Origin: Aquabacter sp. L1I39
GTDB lineage: Bacteria > Pseudomonadota > Alphaproteobacteria > Rhizobiales > Xanthobacteraceae
Direction: 5' to 3'
Assembly: GCF_017742835.1 (NCBI RefSeq)
Contig: NZ_CP072392.1
Coordinates: forward strand, 2,533,321-2,597,320
Length of the DNA: 64,000 nucleotides
The stretch's first letter is position 1; each line of letters starts with the position of its first letter. Below the pieces are notes generated by a model. The model saw nothing but the letters and a program-made list of their open reading frames with translations. It had not been told where the DNA came from and did not search any database. The translations under genes were made by a program, and so were the position numbers. Positions 10,626 to 19,723 of the stretch are shown here, one piece after another.

Positions 10626-11291
10626 TCAGCGCACCCGCAGCGTGTCGCGGGCCCCGGCACCCAGCCACGCCTTGGCGAACCCCAGGTCGGTCTGGGTGAG
10701 GCCGTGGCCGGAGGGCACGACCTTGTGCTCCACCTCAGCCCCTGCCGCTTGCAGGGTGGCCGCGAGGCGGGCGGCATTGTCCGCCGGCACGATGGGATCG
10801 AGCGCACCGGACAGGATCAGCACCCGCTTGCCCGTCAGGTCGGCCAGGGGCGCCTCCTCCAGCGGCACCATGGCGCGCAGGAGGATGGCGCCCGACAGCA
10901 CCTCGGGCCGGCGATAGAGCATGGCGGCCGCGATGTTGGCACCGTTGGAGAAGCCCACCGCGATGAGCGGCGCCAAGTCCTGGCGGGCAGCCACGGCGGC
11001 GACGAAATCCGCCAGTTCGTCGGCGCGGCGGCGCACATCCTCATGGTCGAACACGCCCTCGGCGCGGCGGGCGAAGAAGCGCGGCATGCCGTGCTCCAGC
11101 ACCTTGCCGCGGGGCGAGAGCAAGGCGGCGCCCGGCGAGAGCGTGCGCCCCAGCGCCATGAGGTCGTTCTCGTCGCCGCCCGTGCCGTGCAGCAGGAGCA
11201 GCGGGGCGGGGCCTGGATGGGTGGCCGGCTCGAAGCGGTGGACGAAGGCCGCACCTGCCGGTGCGGCGTCGGTGACGATATGGTCGGTCAT
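10626..11291 (-). CDS. alpha/beta hydrolase, phospholipase/carboxylesterase type (MhqD-like)
   Basis: A 221-residue cytosolic serine hydrolase. The oxyanion strand LLLLHGTGGDENDL, the nucleophile elbow GFSNG, the acid strand LILSGALDPIVP and the histidine in VPSGHGL are all present and in order. It lies just downstream of, and on the same strand as, the VOC dioxygenase gene. The two resemble the MhqD hydrolase / MhqO dioxygenase pairing described for hydroquinone and quinone resistance. Substrate not proven. Confidence 0.82.
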   Translation of the reverse strand: MTDHIVTDAAPAGAAFVHRFEPATHPGPAPLLLLHGTGGDENDLMALGRTLSPGAALLSPRGKVLEHGMPRFFARRAEGVFDHEDVRRRADELADFVAAVAARQDLAPLIAVGFSNGANIAAAMLYRRPEVLSGAILLRAMVPLEEAPLADLTGKRVLILSGALDPIVPADNAARLAATLQAAGAEVEHKVVPSGHGLTQTDLGFAKAWLGAGARDTLRVR

Positions 11292-11372
11292 GATGCACCT
11301 CCTGCCGCGCCAGCCTCATGGAGGCCCGGCGCGGACGCGGGGTATGAGAAGGGATCGCAACGCCGGGTCGGA

Positions 11373-12314
11373 TCAGGCGGCGTCAGAGGACAGATCGGGC
11401 AGCACGCTCTCGATATGGGCGCGGTGCGGCTCCAGGAAAGACGGCAGTTTCAGCGCGGTGCCGAGGCTCTCCGCCGGCTCGTCCACGGCAAAGCCGGGGA
11501 CATCGGTGGCGATCTCGAACAGCACGCCGCCGGGCTCGCGGAAATAGACGGACCGGAAATAGTTCCGGTCCTTCTGCTCGGTGGTGCGGATGCCGTGATG
11601 TTCGGCGAGCCGCTTCACCATGGCCTCCTCGGCCGCATCATCGGCGGCGCGAAAAGCGATATGGTGCACCGAGCCGCCACCCTGCCGGCCCCGCAGGAAA
11701 TTGCCCACCCCGTGCAGATCAACCACATTGCCCAGAAGGGCATCGGTGGCATAGCGCACATAGGCGCCCTCGCGGGCCACTTCCTTGAAGCCGAAGACGT
11801 CGGTCAGGATGGCCGCCGTCGGGGCGATGTCCGCCAGCAAAAGGCCGACACCCTTGAGGCCGCGAATGGCCGCTTCCGCCGGTACGTCGGACCCCGCCCA
11901 GCCGGGCTCCAGCTCGGCCCCGGGCACGCCCACCAGGGCAAGCCGCATGCCGTCCGGATCGGTGAAGGCGAGCATGGTCTCGCCGAAGCGCTTCACCGGC
12001 GCCTCATGCTTGACCCCCTTCTCCACGAAGCGATGGGCCCAATAGCCGATGGAGGCCTCCGGCACGCGGAACATGGTGCCCTGCGTCTCCCCCACCCCCA
12101 GCCGGCCGGGCGCCACATGGGCCCAGGGGAAGAAGGTGAGGATGGAGCCGGGCGCCGCGTCCGCGTCCCCGTAATAGAAGTGATACGTGCCGGGATCGTC
12201 GAAATTCACCGTCTTTTTCACCAGACGCAAGCCTAGAACACCGGCATAAAATTCGATGTTCCGACGGGCTGGGCCGGAAATGGCGGTAACATGATGGAGT
12301 CCGTTGGTGGTCAT
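11373..12314 (-). CDS. ring-cleaving dioxygenase, VOC superfamily (MhqO-like)
   Basis: 313 residues made of two tandem glyoxalase/VOC halves. Metal-ligand candidates are the His in TNGLHHVTAISG (first strand), the His in GSVHHIAFRAAD (start of the second half) and the Glu in GGVLFEIATD. This is the pattern of the PcpA/LinE/MhqO group of hydroquinone dioxygenases. The ATG at 12314 follows AGGAG by 7 bases. The longer open frame to 12443 is rejected, because the conserved part begins here. It is probably the first gene of a two-gene operon with the hydrolase at 10626 (81-bp gap). I predict detoxification or degradation of hydroquinone-type compounds. Confidence 0.85.
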   Translation of the reverse strand: MTTNGLHHVTAISGPARRNIEFYAGVLGLRLVKKTVNFDDPGTYHFYYGDADAAPGSILTFFPWAHVAPGRLGVGETQGTMFRVPEASIGYWAHRFVEKGVKHEAPVKRFGETMLAFTDPDGMRLALVGVPGAELEPGWAGSDVPAEAAIRGLKGVGLLLADIAPTAAILTDVFGFKEVAREGAYVRYATDALLGNVVDLHGVGNFLRGRQGGGSVHHIAFRAADDAAEEAMVKRLAEHHGIRTTEQKDRNYFRSVYFREPGGVLFEIATDVPGFAVDEPAESLGTALKLPSFLEPHRAHIESVLPDLSSDAA

Positions 12315-12453
12315 CTTGATCTCCTGAACGGCGTGGGTTCGTGTTGAGACAAGATTTAGTGCAATGAACGGCGCCTCGCTATCATAACTCCATTGCATGG
12401 GCGCAAGCGAATAACCGTGCCCGCGCATCCTGAATTTCGCCAAGCCCTTGTTC

Positions 12454-12487
12454 AGAAAAGAAAAAGGCCCGGCGCGTGCCGGGCCTT
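12454..12487 (-). terminator. intrinsic terminator of the M20 amidohydrolase gene
   Basis: A 10-bp stem AAGGCCCGGC / GCCGGGCCTT with tetraloop GCGT. On the minus strand it is followed by a T-rich tail (complement of GAAAAGAAAAA), the textbook layout. Confidence 0.8.
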
Positions 12488-12515
12488 CCCTGTTTCACGT
12501 GCAACAGCCAAGCCC

Positions 12516-13745
12516 TCAGGCCAGCAGCTCCGCCAAGGTCCGCGCCACCACCTCGGTGGCGATCCTCAGGTCCGAAAGCCGCAAATTCTCATCCGCCCGG
12601 TGCCCATTGGCCTCCTCGATGGTCCTGGGACCAGCGCCATAGAGCACCACCGGGAAACCCGCCTCCGCATAGAGCCGCGCATCGGTGTAGAGCGGCACGC
12701 CCTTGGCCGGCACGGGCTCGCCGATGACCGCTTCCGCATTGCGCCGGAGCGCATCGGAGAGCCGCACCGAGGCTTCGCTCGGCACCAGGGGGCGGGCCAG
12801 CAGGATGCGGCGCACATGCACCTTGGCGGCCGGGAAGGCTTCCGCTGCGCTGGCGATCACGGCCCTCACTTCCGCTTCCACCGCCTCGGGGATCTCTTCG
12901 GGAATGATGCGCCGATCGAGGCGGAAGGTGATGCGGTCGGGCACCACATTGGTGTTGATGCCGCCGGAAATGAGCCCCACCGTGATCTGCGGCGAGCCGA
13001 TGCCGTCCACCTTCGAGACCTGGGCCGGCAAGGTCGCCCGATAGGCGTAGAGGGCGCCGAGAATGCCGGTGGCGGCCTCCAGGGCATCAACGCCGGTAAA
13101 GGGCAGCGCCGCATGGGCGGACTTGCCTTCCACCTCCACCTCCAGGTGCAGGCAGCCATTGTGGGCGACCACCACCGCATAGGAGAAGCCAGCGGAGAGC
13201 ACGAGGTCGGGCTTGGTGAGGCCCTCCTCGATGATCCAGCCCGGGCCGACCTCGCCGCCAATCTCCTCGTCATAGGTGAAGTGCAGCTCCACCGTGCCCT
13301 TGAGCGGCAAGCCGGAGCGCTTCAGGGCGTCGAGGGCGAAGGCATAGGTGGAGAAGTCGGACTTGGAGACGGCGACGCCGCGCCCATACATCACCCCGTC
13401 CACCACCTCGGCGCCATAGGGATCGCGGCTCCAGCCCTCGCCGGGGGGCACCACGTCGCCATGGGCATTGAGGGCGATGGTGGGCCCCTCGCCGAAGCGA
13501 TGGCGGACGATGAGGTTGGTGGCGGTCACCATGCCCGCCGCGCGCGTGCGCTCGGCCGGCACCGCGTGGCGCCCCACCTCATAGCCGAGGCCTTCCAGCA
13601 GCTCGGCGGCCCGCGCCGCATGGGGGGCGCAATCGCCGGGAGGATTGTCCGAGGGCACCTTCACCAGCTCGGCGAGGAAGGCCTTCTGCTCCTCGAAGCG
13701 CGCGTCGATGAGGGCACCGAGCCCGGGCGACGTCGTTTGGGTCAT
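12516..13745 (-). CDS. M20 family amidohydrolase (ArgE/DapE-like)
   Basis: A 409-residue zinc-dependent amidohydrolase. Visible elements are the metal-binding ALNAHGDVVPPGEGW, YGRGVAVSKSD, and the TYDEEIGGE segment with the catalytic and ligand glutamates. The dimerisation-domain motif EGKSAHAALPFTGVDAL comes next. The start is taken at 13745 after AAGGA; an ATG seven codons earlier is possible. It lies between the dioxygenase locus and puuD on the same strand as puuD (106 bp apart), so it may belong to the purine operon and release an amino group from a ureide or carbamoyl compound. The substrate is inferred from position only. Annotation as acetylornithine deacetylase or succinyl-diaminopimelate desuccinylase would be over-specific. 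Confidence 0.8.
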   Translation of the reverse strand: MTQTTSPGLGALIDARFEEQKAFLAELVKVPSDNPPGDCAPHAARAAELLEGLGYEVGRHAVPAERTRAAGMVTATNLIVRHRFGEGPTIALNAHGDVVPPGEGWSRDPYGAEVVDGVMYGRGVAVSKSDFSTYAFALDALKRSGLPLKGTVELHFTYDEEIGGEVGPGWIIEEGLTKPDLVLSAGFSYAVVVAHNGCLHLEVEVEGKSAHAALPFTGVDALEAATGILGALYAYRATLPAQVSKVDGIGSPQITVGLISGGINTNVVPDRITFRLDRRIIPEEIPEAVEAEVRAVIASAAEAFPAAKVHVRRILLARPLVPSEASVRLSDALRRNAEAVIGEPVPAKGVPLYTDARLYAEAGFPVVLYGAGPRTIEEANGHRADENLRLSDLRIATEVVARTLAELLA

Positions 13746-13851
13746 GGAAATGGGTCCTTCATGCATGCCCGCCCGGCATGGGGCCGGGCGGCTTCAAGGT
13801 CAAGCCGGAGGGCCGCGAAGCGCCGCCGGCCTCACGAAAGGCGGGGGACTT

Positions 13852-15090
13852 TCAGCGCGTCCGGGGCTCCGGCGCCTCCGCCCATGCCTTCAGCACCGCC
13901 CGGTCCTCGGCGCTGAGGTCGGTGATGTTGTTGGGCGGCATGGCGTGGGTGAGCACGGACTGCATCAGGATCAACGGCTTGTTGCGGGCGATCTCGGCCG
14001 GGCTGTCCAGGAGGATGCCGCGGGGCGGGACGGCGATGCCCTCATATTGCGGGGTCGGATTATGGCACATGGCGCACCGGCCCATGACGATGTTCTGGAC
14101 CTCCTCCGGCACCTTCACGATGGGTGCGGGCGCGGCCACGGCCGTGGAGGTGAGCGGCGGCAGGCCGAGCGCGAGCCGCGCCGCCGGCGAGGTGGTGGCG
14201 GTGAGCACCATGGCCGCAGCGAGGCACAGGAAGGCGACGATCCAGCACCAGCCGAAGCCCGGCTGGCCGGCATGCTTCTTGTTGAAATAGACCCGCACCA
14301 CCGCCCCGCCCACCAGCGCCAGCGCCACGTTCACATAGGCATAGGGGGTCGAGTAGGTGAGCGGATAATGGTTGGAGATCATCAGGAAGATGACCGGCAA
14401 GGTGAAGTAATTGTTGTGCGAGGAGCGCAGCTTGCCGATCTTGCCATAGATTGGGTCCGGCTCCTGACCGGCTTTCAGCGCCTCCACCACCTTGCGCTGG
14501 TTGGGCACGATCACGCAGAAGACGTTGGCCGTCATGATGGTCGCCATCAGCGCGCCCACATGGATGAAGGCGCCGCGCGGCGAGAAGACCTGCTGGAACA
14601 GATAGGCCATCAGCACCACGAAGACGAAGATGATGATCCCCACCACCACGTCGTTGCGCCCGAGCGGCGAGTGGCAGAGCAGGTCGTAGAACACCCAGCC
14701 CGCAAAGATGCCGCCGAGCCCGATGGCCATGGCGGTGAGCGGCGACATGTTCAGGACCGCCGGGTCGATCAGGAAGAGGTTGGCCTGATAGTAATAGACC
14801 CACATCAGCAGGAAGAAGCCGGAGATCCAGGTCGAGTAGGATTCCCACTTGTGCCACATGAGGTGGCGCGGGAGGTTGTCGGGCGCCACCAGATATTTCT
14901 TCACCTGGTAGAAGCCGCCGCCATGCACCTCCCAGGCCTCGCCGCCCTTGCCCTTGGGAATCTCCGGGGAGGGCCGCAGCGCCGCATCCAGGTGCATGAA
15001 ATAGAAGGACGAACCGATCCAGGCCATGCCGGTGATGATGTGCGTCCAGCGCAGCAGCAGACTGCCGAACTCGTGCAGGAGGGGTTCCAT
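13852..15090 (-). CDS. puuD: urate hydroxylase PuuD (membrane urate oxidase with cytochrome c domain)
   Basis: 412 residues. The N-terminal two thirds are polytopic: about eight hydrophobic helices, starting with LLRWTHIITGMAWIGSSFYF, with conserved histidines and ...LPRHLMWHKWESYSTW. The C-terminal domain holds a c-type haem site CAMCH. This is the PuuD type that oxidises urate to 5-hydroxyisourate and passes electrons to the respiratory chain instead of making peroxide. The ATG at 15090 follows AGAGG at 10 bases; the 99 upstream codons are GC-rich shadow. It is divergent from a LysR gene that probably controls it, and the rest of the urate pathway is encoded at 16.3-21 kb. Confidence 0.92.
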   Translation of the reverse strand: MEPLLHEFGSLLLRWTHIITGMAWIGSSFYFMHLDAALRPSPEIPKGKGGEAWEVHGGGFYQVKKYLVAPDNLPRHLMWHKWESYSTWISGFFLLMWVYYYQANLFLIDPAVLNMSPLTAMAIGLGGIFAGWVFYDLLCHSPLGRNDVVVGIIIFVFVVLMAYLFQQVFSPRGAFIHVGALMATIMTANVFCVIVPNQRKVVEALKAGQEPDPIYGKIGKLRSSHNNYFTLPVIFLMISNHYPLTYSTPYAYVNVALALVGGAVVRVYFNKKHAGQPGFGWCWIVAFLCLAAAMVLTATTSPAARLALGLPPLTSTAVAAPAPIVKVPEEVQNIVMGRCAMCHNPTPQYEGIAVPPRGILLDSPAEIARNKPLILMQSVLTHAMPPNNITDLSAEDRAVLKAWAEAPEPRTR

Positions 15091-15226
15091 GTCAGGCGGA
15101 CCTCTGGAGGAAGAGAAGAGGGGAACGGCGGCGCCGGACCTTTCGTCCGCCGCCCGATGGACCATAAGCTGACGCCGGGCAAGAGGCCGGCCGGCGCGCG
15201 GCGGGCCGGCGGGGGAGCCGGGCACC

Positions 15227-16153
15227 ATGCTTGAGAATATGCGGGCCTTCGTCCAGGCGGTGGAGAGCGAGAGCTTCTCCGAGGCCGGCCGGCGCCTGCG
15301 CCTGTCCGCCAACGTGGTCAGCCACCGCATCCAGATGCTGGAAAAGCACCTGGGCTGCCGGCTGTTCAACCGCACCACGCGGCGCATGAGCCTGACCGAG
15401 CAGGGCCGGGTCTTCTACGAGAACATTACGGAGGCCCTGCGCCTCATTGAGGCGGCTGAATCCAATGTCACGGAACTGGGCGCCATGCCGCGCGGCGGCC
15501 TCAGGGTCACCGCCCCACTGCATCTGGGCCGGCGCCTCGTCGCCCCCGTGGCGGCCCGCTACCAGGAGGCCCACCCCCAGATCGACGTGCGCCTGCGCCT
15601 GTCCGAACACACGCTGGACCTGATCGCGGAATCGGTGGACCTGGCGCTTCGCCTCGCCACCTTCGAGGATTCCAGCATGATCATGCGCAAGGTGGCGCGC
15701 ATCGACCGGGTCGCCTGCGCCGCCCCCGATTACCTGGCGCGCTGCGGGGTGCCGCAGACGCCCTCCGACCTGTTGCGCCATCAATGCCTGCTCCTGCGCT
15801 TTGCCGGGGCCCGTGAATTCCGCTGGACCCTCACCGACCAAGGCAAGGAGCTTGCCGTTCCGGTCTCGGGCCATCTGGAGGCCGATGACGGCGACGTGCT
15901 CACCGTCTGGGCCATGGAAGGGCGCGGCATCGTGGTGAAGCCGCGCTTCGAGGTGGCGGACGCCCTCGCCGACGGGCGCCTCGTGCCGGTCCTCGCCAGC
16001 CATCCGCCGGTGAGCGTCACCCTCGCCGTGCTCTATCCCGCCCGGCAATTGGTGCCGCTGAAGGTGAAGGCCTTCGCCGACATGCTCCTGGAAGAAGGCC
16101 GGCGTTTCCTGGCCCGCGAGCTGGCCAAGATCGGCGAGAAACTCACCGGCTAG
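15227..16153 (+). CDS. LysR-family transcriptional regulator
   Basis: 308 residues with an N-terminal winged helix-turn-helix (FVQAVESESFSEAGRRLRLS, then HRIQMLEKHLGCRLFNRTTR), followed by the periplasmic-binding-protein-like effector domain. GGGGGAG precedes the ATG. It is transcribed away from puuD and lies next to the urate permease, so it is the natural candidate regulator of urate catabolism, probably sensing urate or an intermediate. Its TAG stop is formed by the first three bases of an extragenic palindromic repeat. The protein has normal family length, so it does not look truncated. Confidence 0.88.
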   Translation: MLENMRAFVQAVESESFSEAGRRLRLSANVVSHRIQMLEKHLGCRLFNRTTRRMSLTEQGRVFYENITEALRLIEAAESNVTELGAMPRGGLRVTAPLHLGRRLVAPVAARYQEAHPQIDVRLRLSEHTLDLIAESVDLALRLATFEDSSMIMRKVARIDRVACAAPDYLARCGVPQTPSDLLRHQCLLLRFAGAREFRWTLTDQGKELAVPVSGHLEADDGDVLTVWAMEGRGIVVKPRFEVADALADGRLVPVLASHPPVSVTLAVLYPARQLVPLKVKAFADMLLEEGRRFLARELAKIGEKLTG

Positions 16154-16265
16154 AGCATGCGCCGATCAGCCAGCGCCGCAGGCTGATCGGATCACGCATT
16201 CTCTTTCAATGAGTTAGAGGGCGATTCACCGATCTGATTGATTCAATCGGATCGGATCGCGCTCC
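16151..16265 (+). repeat. extragenic palindromic repeat, copy 1
   Basis: The first 77 bases match the reverse complement of 26093-26169 at about 71 of 77 positions. The core hairpin is CCGATCAGCC / GGCTGATCGG. A second palindrome follows (CCGATCTGATTGA...TCAATCGGATCGG), ending in GGATCGCGCTC. It overlaps the LysR stop codon. It has the look of a short dispersed intergenic element typical of rhizobial-type genomes; no transposase is attached. Confidence 0.8.
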
Positions 16266-16269
16266 AGGC

Positions 16270-16300
16270 GCGCCGGCCCTTGGCGAGGAAGGGCCGGCGC
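16270..16300 (-). terminator. strong hairpin downstream of the urate permease gene
   Basis: A 12-bp perfect stem GCGCCGGCCCTT / AAGGGCCGGCGC with loop GGCGAGG, 9 bases beyond the permease stop. No T-run on the minus strand. Confidence 0.5.
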
Positions 16301-16308
16301 GGCTCACC

Positions 16309-17700
16309 TCAGTGCGCCTCCGCCTGCTTGGCGGCCGCGACGATCTCCTCCACCGAGGCGGACTTCACCCCGTTGAAGAAGACGTTGAGCAGCACCGCCA
16401 CAATGGCCGAGAGCAGGATGCCGGACTCCAGCAGCGGGTGCAGCTCATGGGGCAGGTTCTTGAAGAAGTTGGGCGCCACCAGCGGGATCATGCCGAAGCC
16501 CACGGACAGGGCCACGATGAACAGGTTGAAGCGGTTGGTCTTGAAGTCCACGGCAGTCAGGATGCGCGCACCCGTCGCCGCCACCATGCCGAACATCACC
16601 AGCCCCGCGCCGCCCAGCACCACATTGGGCACCGCCTCCACCAGCGCCGCCATTTTAGGCAGAAGCCCAAGAAGCAGCATGATGACGCCGCCCGCCACCG
16701 TCACCCAGCGCGAGCGCACCCCGGTCACCCCCACAAGGCCCACATTCTGGGAGAAGGAGGTGTAGGGGAAGGTGTTGAAGATGCCGCCGATGAGGGTGCC
16801 GAAACCGTCCGCCCGCAGGCCCTTGGCCAGCGCCTTCTGGTCCACCGGCTTGCCGGTGATGTCGGAGAGCGCCAGGAACATGCCGAGCGATTCGATCATC
16901 ACCACCACCATGACGATGCACATGGTCACGATGGGCACCAGGTGGAATTGCGGCACGCCGAAATGGAACGGCACGATCACGTCGAACCAGGGGGCCGAAG
17001 CCACCTTCTCGAAGTGCATGATGCCCAACACGGTGGCGAGCACCGCGCCGGCCACGATGCCCAGCAGCACCGCCACATTGGCGATGAAGCCCTTGCCCCA
17101 CTTGATGAGGCCGAGGATCACCAGCATCACGAACAGCGAAATGCCGAGCCCCTGGAGCTGGCCATAAGCGGGATTGGCCACCTGCACGGTTTCCCCGTTC
17201 ACCACCTTGGTGAACATGGGAATGCCCCCCCCCGCCCAATTGATGCCCACCCGCATCAAGGAGATGCCGATGACCATGATGATGGTCCCGGTCACCACCG
17301 GCGGGAAGAGCGGCAGCAGCCGGCTGACAAAGGGCGCCACCAGCAGCCCGAACAGGCCGGCGGCAATCACCGAGCCATAGATGCCCAAGAGCCCAATGGA
17401 CGGGTCCGCCGCCATGGACAGCATCGGCCCTACCGAGGCAAAGGTGACGCCCATCATCACTGGCAGGCGGATGCCCACGCCAAACAGGCCAAGGCACTGG
17501 GCGAGGGTGGCAATGCCGCAGGCGAACAGGTCGGCACTGATGAGGAAGGCCACGTCCTCGGGCGGCAGCTTGAGGGCGCGGCCGATGATGAGCGGAACGG
17601 CGACGGCGCCGGCATACATGACAAGGACGTGCTGGAGGCCGAGCGCTACCAATTTCGGCGCCGGCAGCATCTCGTCCACTGGGTGAACGGCTGAAGACAT
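16309..17700 (-). CDS. NCS2-family urate/xanthine permease
   Basis: A 463-residue inner-membrane symporter with about 12-14 hydrophobic segments. The family signature NTFPYTSFSQNVGLVGVTGV is intact, and LGLQHVLVMYAGAVAVPLI is the conserved first helix. It belongs to the nucleobase:cation symporter-2 group, closest in feel to the urate/xanthine carriers (UacT, PbuX, UapA). Flanked on both sides by urate-degradation genes and divergent from the HIU hydrolase, it most likely imports urate. The shared 208-bp intergenic region contains an inverted repeat that could serve both promoters. Confidence 0.9.
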   Translation of the reverse strand: MSSAVHPVDEMLPAPKLVALGLQHVLVMYAGAVAVPLIIGRALKLPPEDVAFLISADLFACGIATLAQCLGLFGVGIRLPVMMGVTFASVGPMLSMAADPSIGLLGIYGSVIAAGLFGLLVAPFVSRLLPLFPPVVTGTIIMVIGISLMRVGINWAGGGIPMFTKVVNGETVQVANPAYGQLQGLGISLFVMLVILGLIKWGKGFIANVAVLLGIVAGAVLATVLGIMHFEKVASAPWFDVIVPFHFGVPQFHLVPIVTMCIVMVVVMIESLGMFLALSDITGKPVDQKALAKGLRADGFGTLIGGIFNTFPYTSFSQNVGLVGVTGVRSRWVTVAGGVIMLLLGLLPKMAALVEAVPNVVLGGAGLVMFGMVAATGARILTAVDFKTNRFNLFIVALSVGFGMIPLVAPNFFKNLPHELHPLLESGILLSAIVAVLLNVFFNGVKSASVEEIVAAAKQAEAH

Positions 17701-17810
17701 GGAGACCCCCTGGAAAAGGTCGGACGATCAAGGATTTTGCGGTTCTTGGCGGCGGTCTGCGCCGTCGCTGCATTGCATCACACGCAATTTCCCCGGCGAA
17801 AGAAATGGGC

Positions 17811-17848
17811 CGGAAAATCGGAATATCTTCCGACTTAATCGGAAAATC
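17811..17848. promoter_or_regulatory. inverted and direct repeats, putative operator of the permease / uraH divergon
   Basis: TCGGAA-TATC-TTCCGA (17818-17833) is a perfect inverted repeat. It is flanked by two direct copies of CGGAAAATC at 17811-17819 and 17840-17848. It sits 76 bases before the uraH ATG, between two divergent urate genes. The layout fits a LysR- or GntR-type operator, but the binding protein is unknown. Confidence 0.5.
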
Positions 17849-17908
17849 ACACGAGGCAGTCCGGGTTATGCTGGGGCGCGATGAGGCTTGGTGGCGAAGG
17901 AGTTTGCG

Positions 17909-18262
17909 ATGGGTCGTCTCTCGACGCACGTATTGGACATGGTGCGTGGCACGCCGGCAGCGGGCGTGAAGATCGAGCTCTTTCGCATTGCAGCGAGCGG
18001 CGAGCGGGCGCTCGTCGCCACCCGCACGACCAATGCGGACGGCCGCACCGACACCCCGCTTCTGGCCGGCGACGACTTCGCGGCCGGCAGCTATGAGCTG
18101 ATCTTCCAGGTGGGTGCCTATTTCGCGGCCACAGGCGCAGCGGTCGCCGAGCCCGCCTTCCTCGACCTGGTGCCCATCCGCTTCGCCATGGCCGAAGGGG
18201 GGCACTATCATGTGCCGCTCCTGTGCTCGCCCTGGGCCTATTCCACATATCGCGGCTCCTGA
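17909..18262 (+). CDS. uraH: 5-hydroxyisourate hydrolase (transthyretin-like)
   Basis: A 117-residue protein that hydrolyses 5-hydroxyisourate, the PuuD product, to OHCU. It starts with the signature [17 protein letters not shown] and ends with the diagnostic YRGS tetrapeptide. The histidines and arginine of the active site ([24 protein letters not shown]) are present. ATG 17909 is preceded by AAGGAG at 9 bases. An upstream in-frame GTG at 17888 lies before that ribosome site and is rejected. First gene of a likely three-gene operon with puuE-uraD and allC. Confidence 0.95.
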   Translation: MGRLSTHVLDMVRGTPAAGVKIELFRIAASGERALVATRTTNADGRTDTPLLAGDDFAAGSYELIFQVGAYFAATGAAVAEPAFLDLVPIRFAMAEGGHYHVPLLCSPWAYSTYRGS

Positions 18263-18292
18263 CCCCGTTCGCAGAGAAGGCCGACCCCCGCC

Positions 18293-19723
18293 ATGACCGA
18301 AAAGCCCTATCCCCGCGACCTTATCGGCCATGGCCGCAACGCGCCCCATCCCCGCTGGCCGGGCGAGGCTCGGATCGCGGTGCAGTTCGTCATCAATTAC
18401 GAGGAGGGCGGCGAGAACTCGATCCTGCACGGAGATGCCGCCTCCGAAGCCTTCCTGTCGGAAATCGTCGGCGCCCAGCCCTGGCCCGGCCAGCGGCACA
18501 TGAACATGGAGTCCATCTACGAATATGGCTCCCGCGTCGGCTTCTGGCGCCTGCACCGCCTGTTCACCGAGCGCAACATGCCGCTGACGGTGTATGGCGT
18601 CGCAACCGCTCTGGCGCGCAACCCCGAGGCGGTGGCAGGCATGAAGGAAGCCGGCTGGGAGATTGCCAGCCACGGCTATAAATGGGTGGATTACAAGGAC
18701 GTGCCCCGCGAGACCGAGCAGGCGCACATCCTGGAGGCCATCCGGCTGCACACCGAGGTGACCGGTTCCCGACCGCTGGGTTTCTACCAGGGCCGCTCCT
18801 CCGAGAACACGACGCCGCTGGCCATGGAGGAAGGCGGCTTCGTCTATTCCGCGGACACCTATGCGGATGAGCTGCCCTATTGGATCGAAGGGCCCAAGGG
18901 CCCATTCCTCATGGTGCCCTATACGCTCGATGCCAATGACATGCGCTTTTCCATTCCCGCCGGCTTCTCGGCGGGAGACCAGTTCTTCACCTATCTGAAG
19001 GACAGCTTCGACCTGCTCTATGCGGAAGGCGCGCGTGCCCCCCGGATGCTCTCCATCGGGCTGCACAACCGCCTGGTGGGACGCCCGGGCCGGGCCGCCG
19101 CGCTGGCCCGCTTCCTAGATTACATCCAGGGCCATGAGGGCGTGTGGGTGGCGCGGCGCATCGACATTGCGCGTCACTGGATCGCCCATCATCCCCCTCA
19201 AGGTGGGTACGTGCCGAGCCGCCTGTCCAAGGCGCTGTTCGTGGAACGCTTTGGCGGCGTCTTCGAGCACTCGCCCTGGATCGCGGAAGGCGCTTACGAG
19301 GCGGGGCTCTCGACGGGGGAGGACACCGCCCAGGGCCTTCACACCGCCATGGCCAAGATCCTGCGCGCGGCGAGCCGGGAGCAGCAGATGGGCGTCATCC
19401 ACGCTCACCCCGATCTCGCCGGCAAGCTCGCCGCCGCCAAACTGCTCACCGCCGACAGCGCGCAGGAGCAGGCCTCCGCCGGCCTCGACCGTCTCACCGC
19501 CGAGGAGAAGGCCCGATTCACCGCGCTCAACACGGCCTATCTTGAGAGGTTTGGCTTCGTCTTCATCATGGCCATTCGCGGCCGCTCCAAGGAAGAGATC
19601 GTCGCCGCCTTCGAGCGCCGGCTCGGCCATGATGCCGAGACGGAGTTCCAGGAAGCGCTCGCCCAGATCGAGAGGATCGCGCTGCTCCGCCTGGACCAGA
19701 TGTTGCCGGGAGGCGCCGCATGA
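18293..19723 (+). CDS. puuE: bifunctional allantoinase (PuuE) / OHCU decarboxylase (UraD)
   Basis: A 476-residue fusion. Residues 1 to about 305 are a polysaccharide-deacetylase-type allantoinase of the PuuE class (DLIGHGRNAPHPRWP, QFVINYEEGGEN, EIASHGYKW, GFYQGRSSENT). From about residue 310 (PSRLSKALFVERFGGVFEHS) a UraD domain follows, with VIHAHPDLAGKLA carrying the catalytic histidine and an E-Q-x-x-AGLDRLT segment. It thus performs the steps on either side of (S)-allantoin: OHCU decarboxylation, then ring opening to allantoate. Its TGA overlaps the next ATG (ATGA), implying translational coupling with allC. This fusion is known in other proteobacteria. Confidence 0.93.
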   Translation: MTEKPYPRDLIGHGRNAPHPRWPGEARIAVQFVINYEEGGENSILHGDAASEAFLSEIVGAQPWPGQRHMNMESIYEYGSRVGFWRLHRLFTERNMPLTVYGVATALARNPEAVAGMKEAGWEIASHGYKWVDYKDVPRETEQAHILEAIRLHTEVTGSRPLGFYQGRSSENTTPLAMEEGGFVYSADTYADELPYWIEGPKGPFLMVPYTLDANDMRFSIPAGFSAGDQFFTYLKDSFDLLYAEGARAPRMLSIGLHNRLVGRPGRAAALARFLDYIQGHEGVWVARRIDIARHWIAHHPPQGGYVPSRLSKALFVERFGGVFEHSPWIAEGAYEAGLSTGEDTAQGLHTAMAKILRAASREQQMGVIHAHPDLAGKLAAAKLLTADSAQEQASAGLDRLTAEEKARFTALNTAYLERFGFVFIMAIRGRSKEEIVAAFERRLGHDAETEFQEALAQIERIALLRLDQMLPGGAA

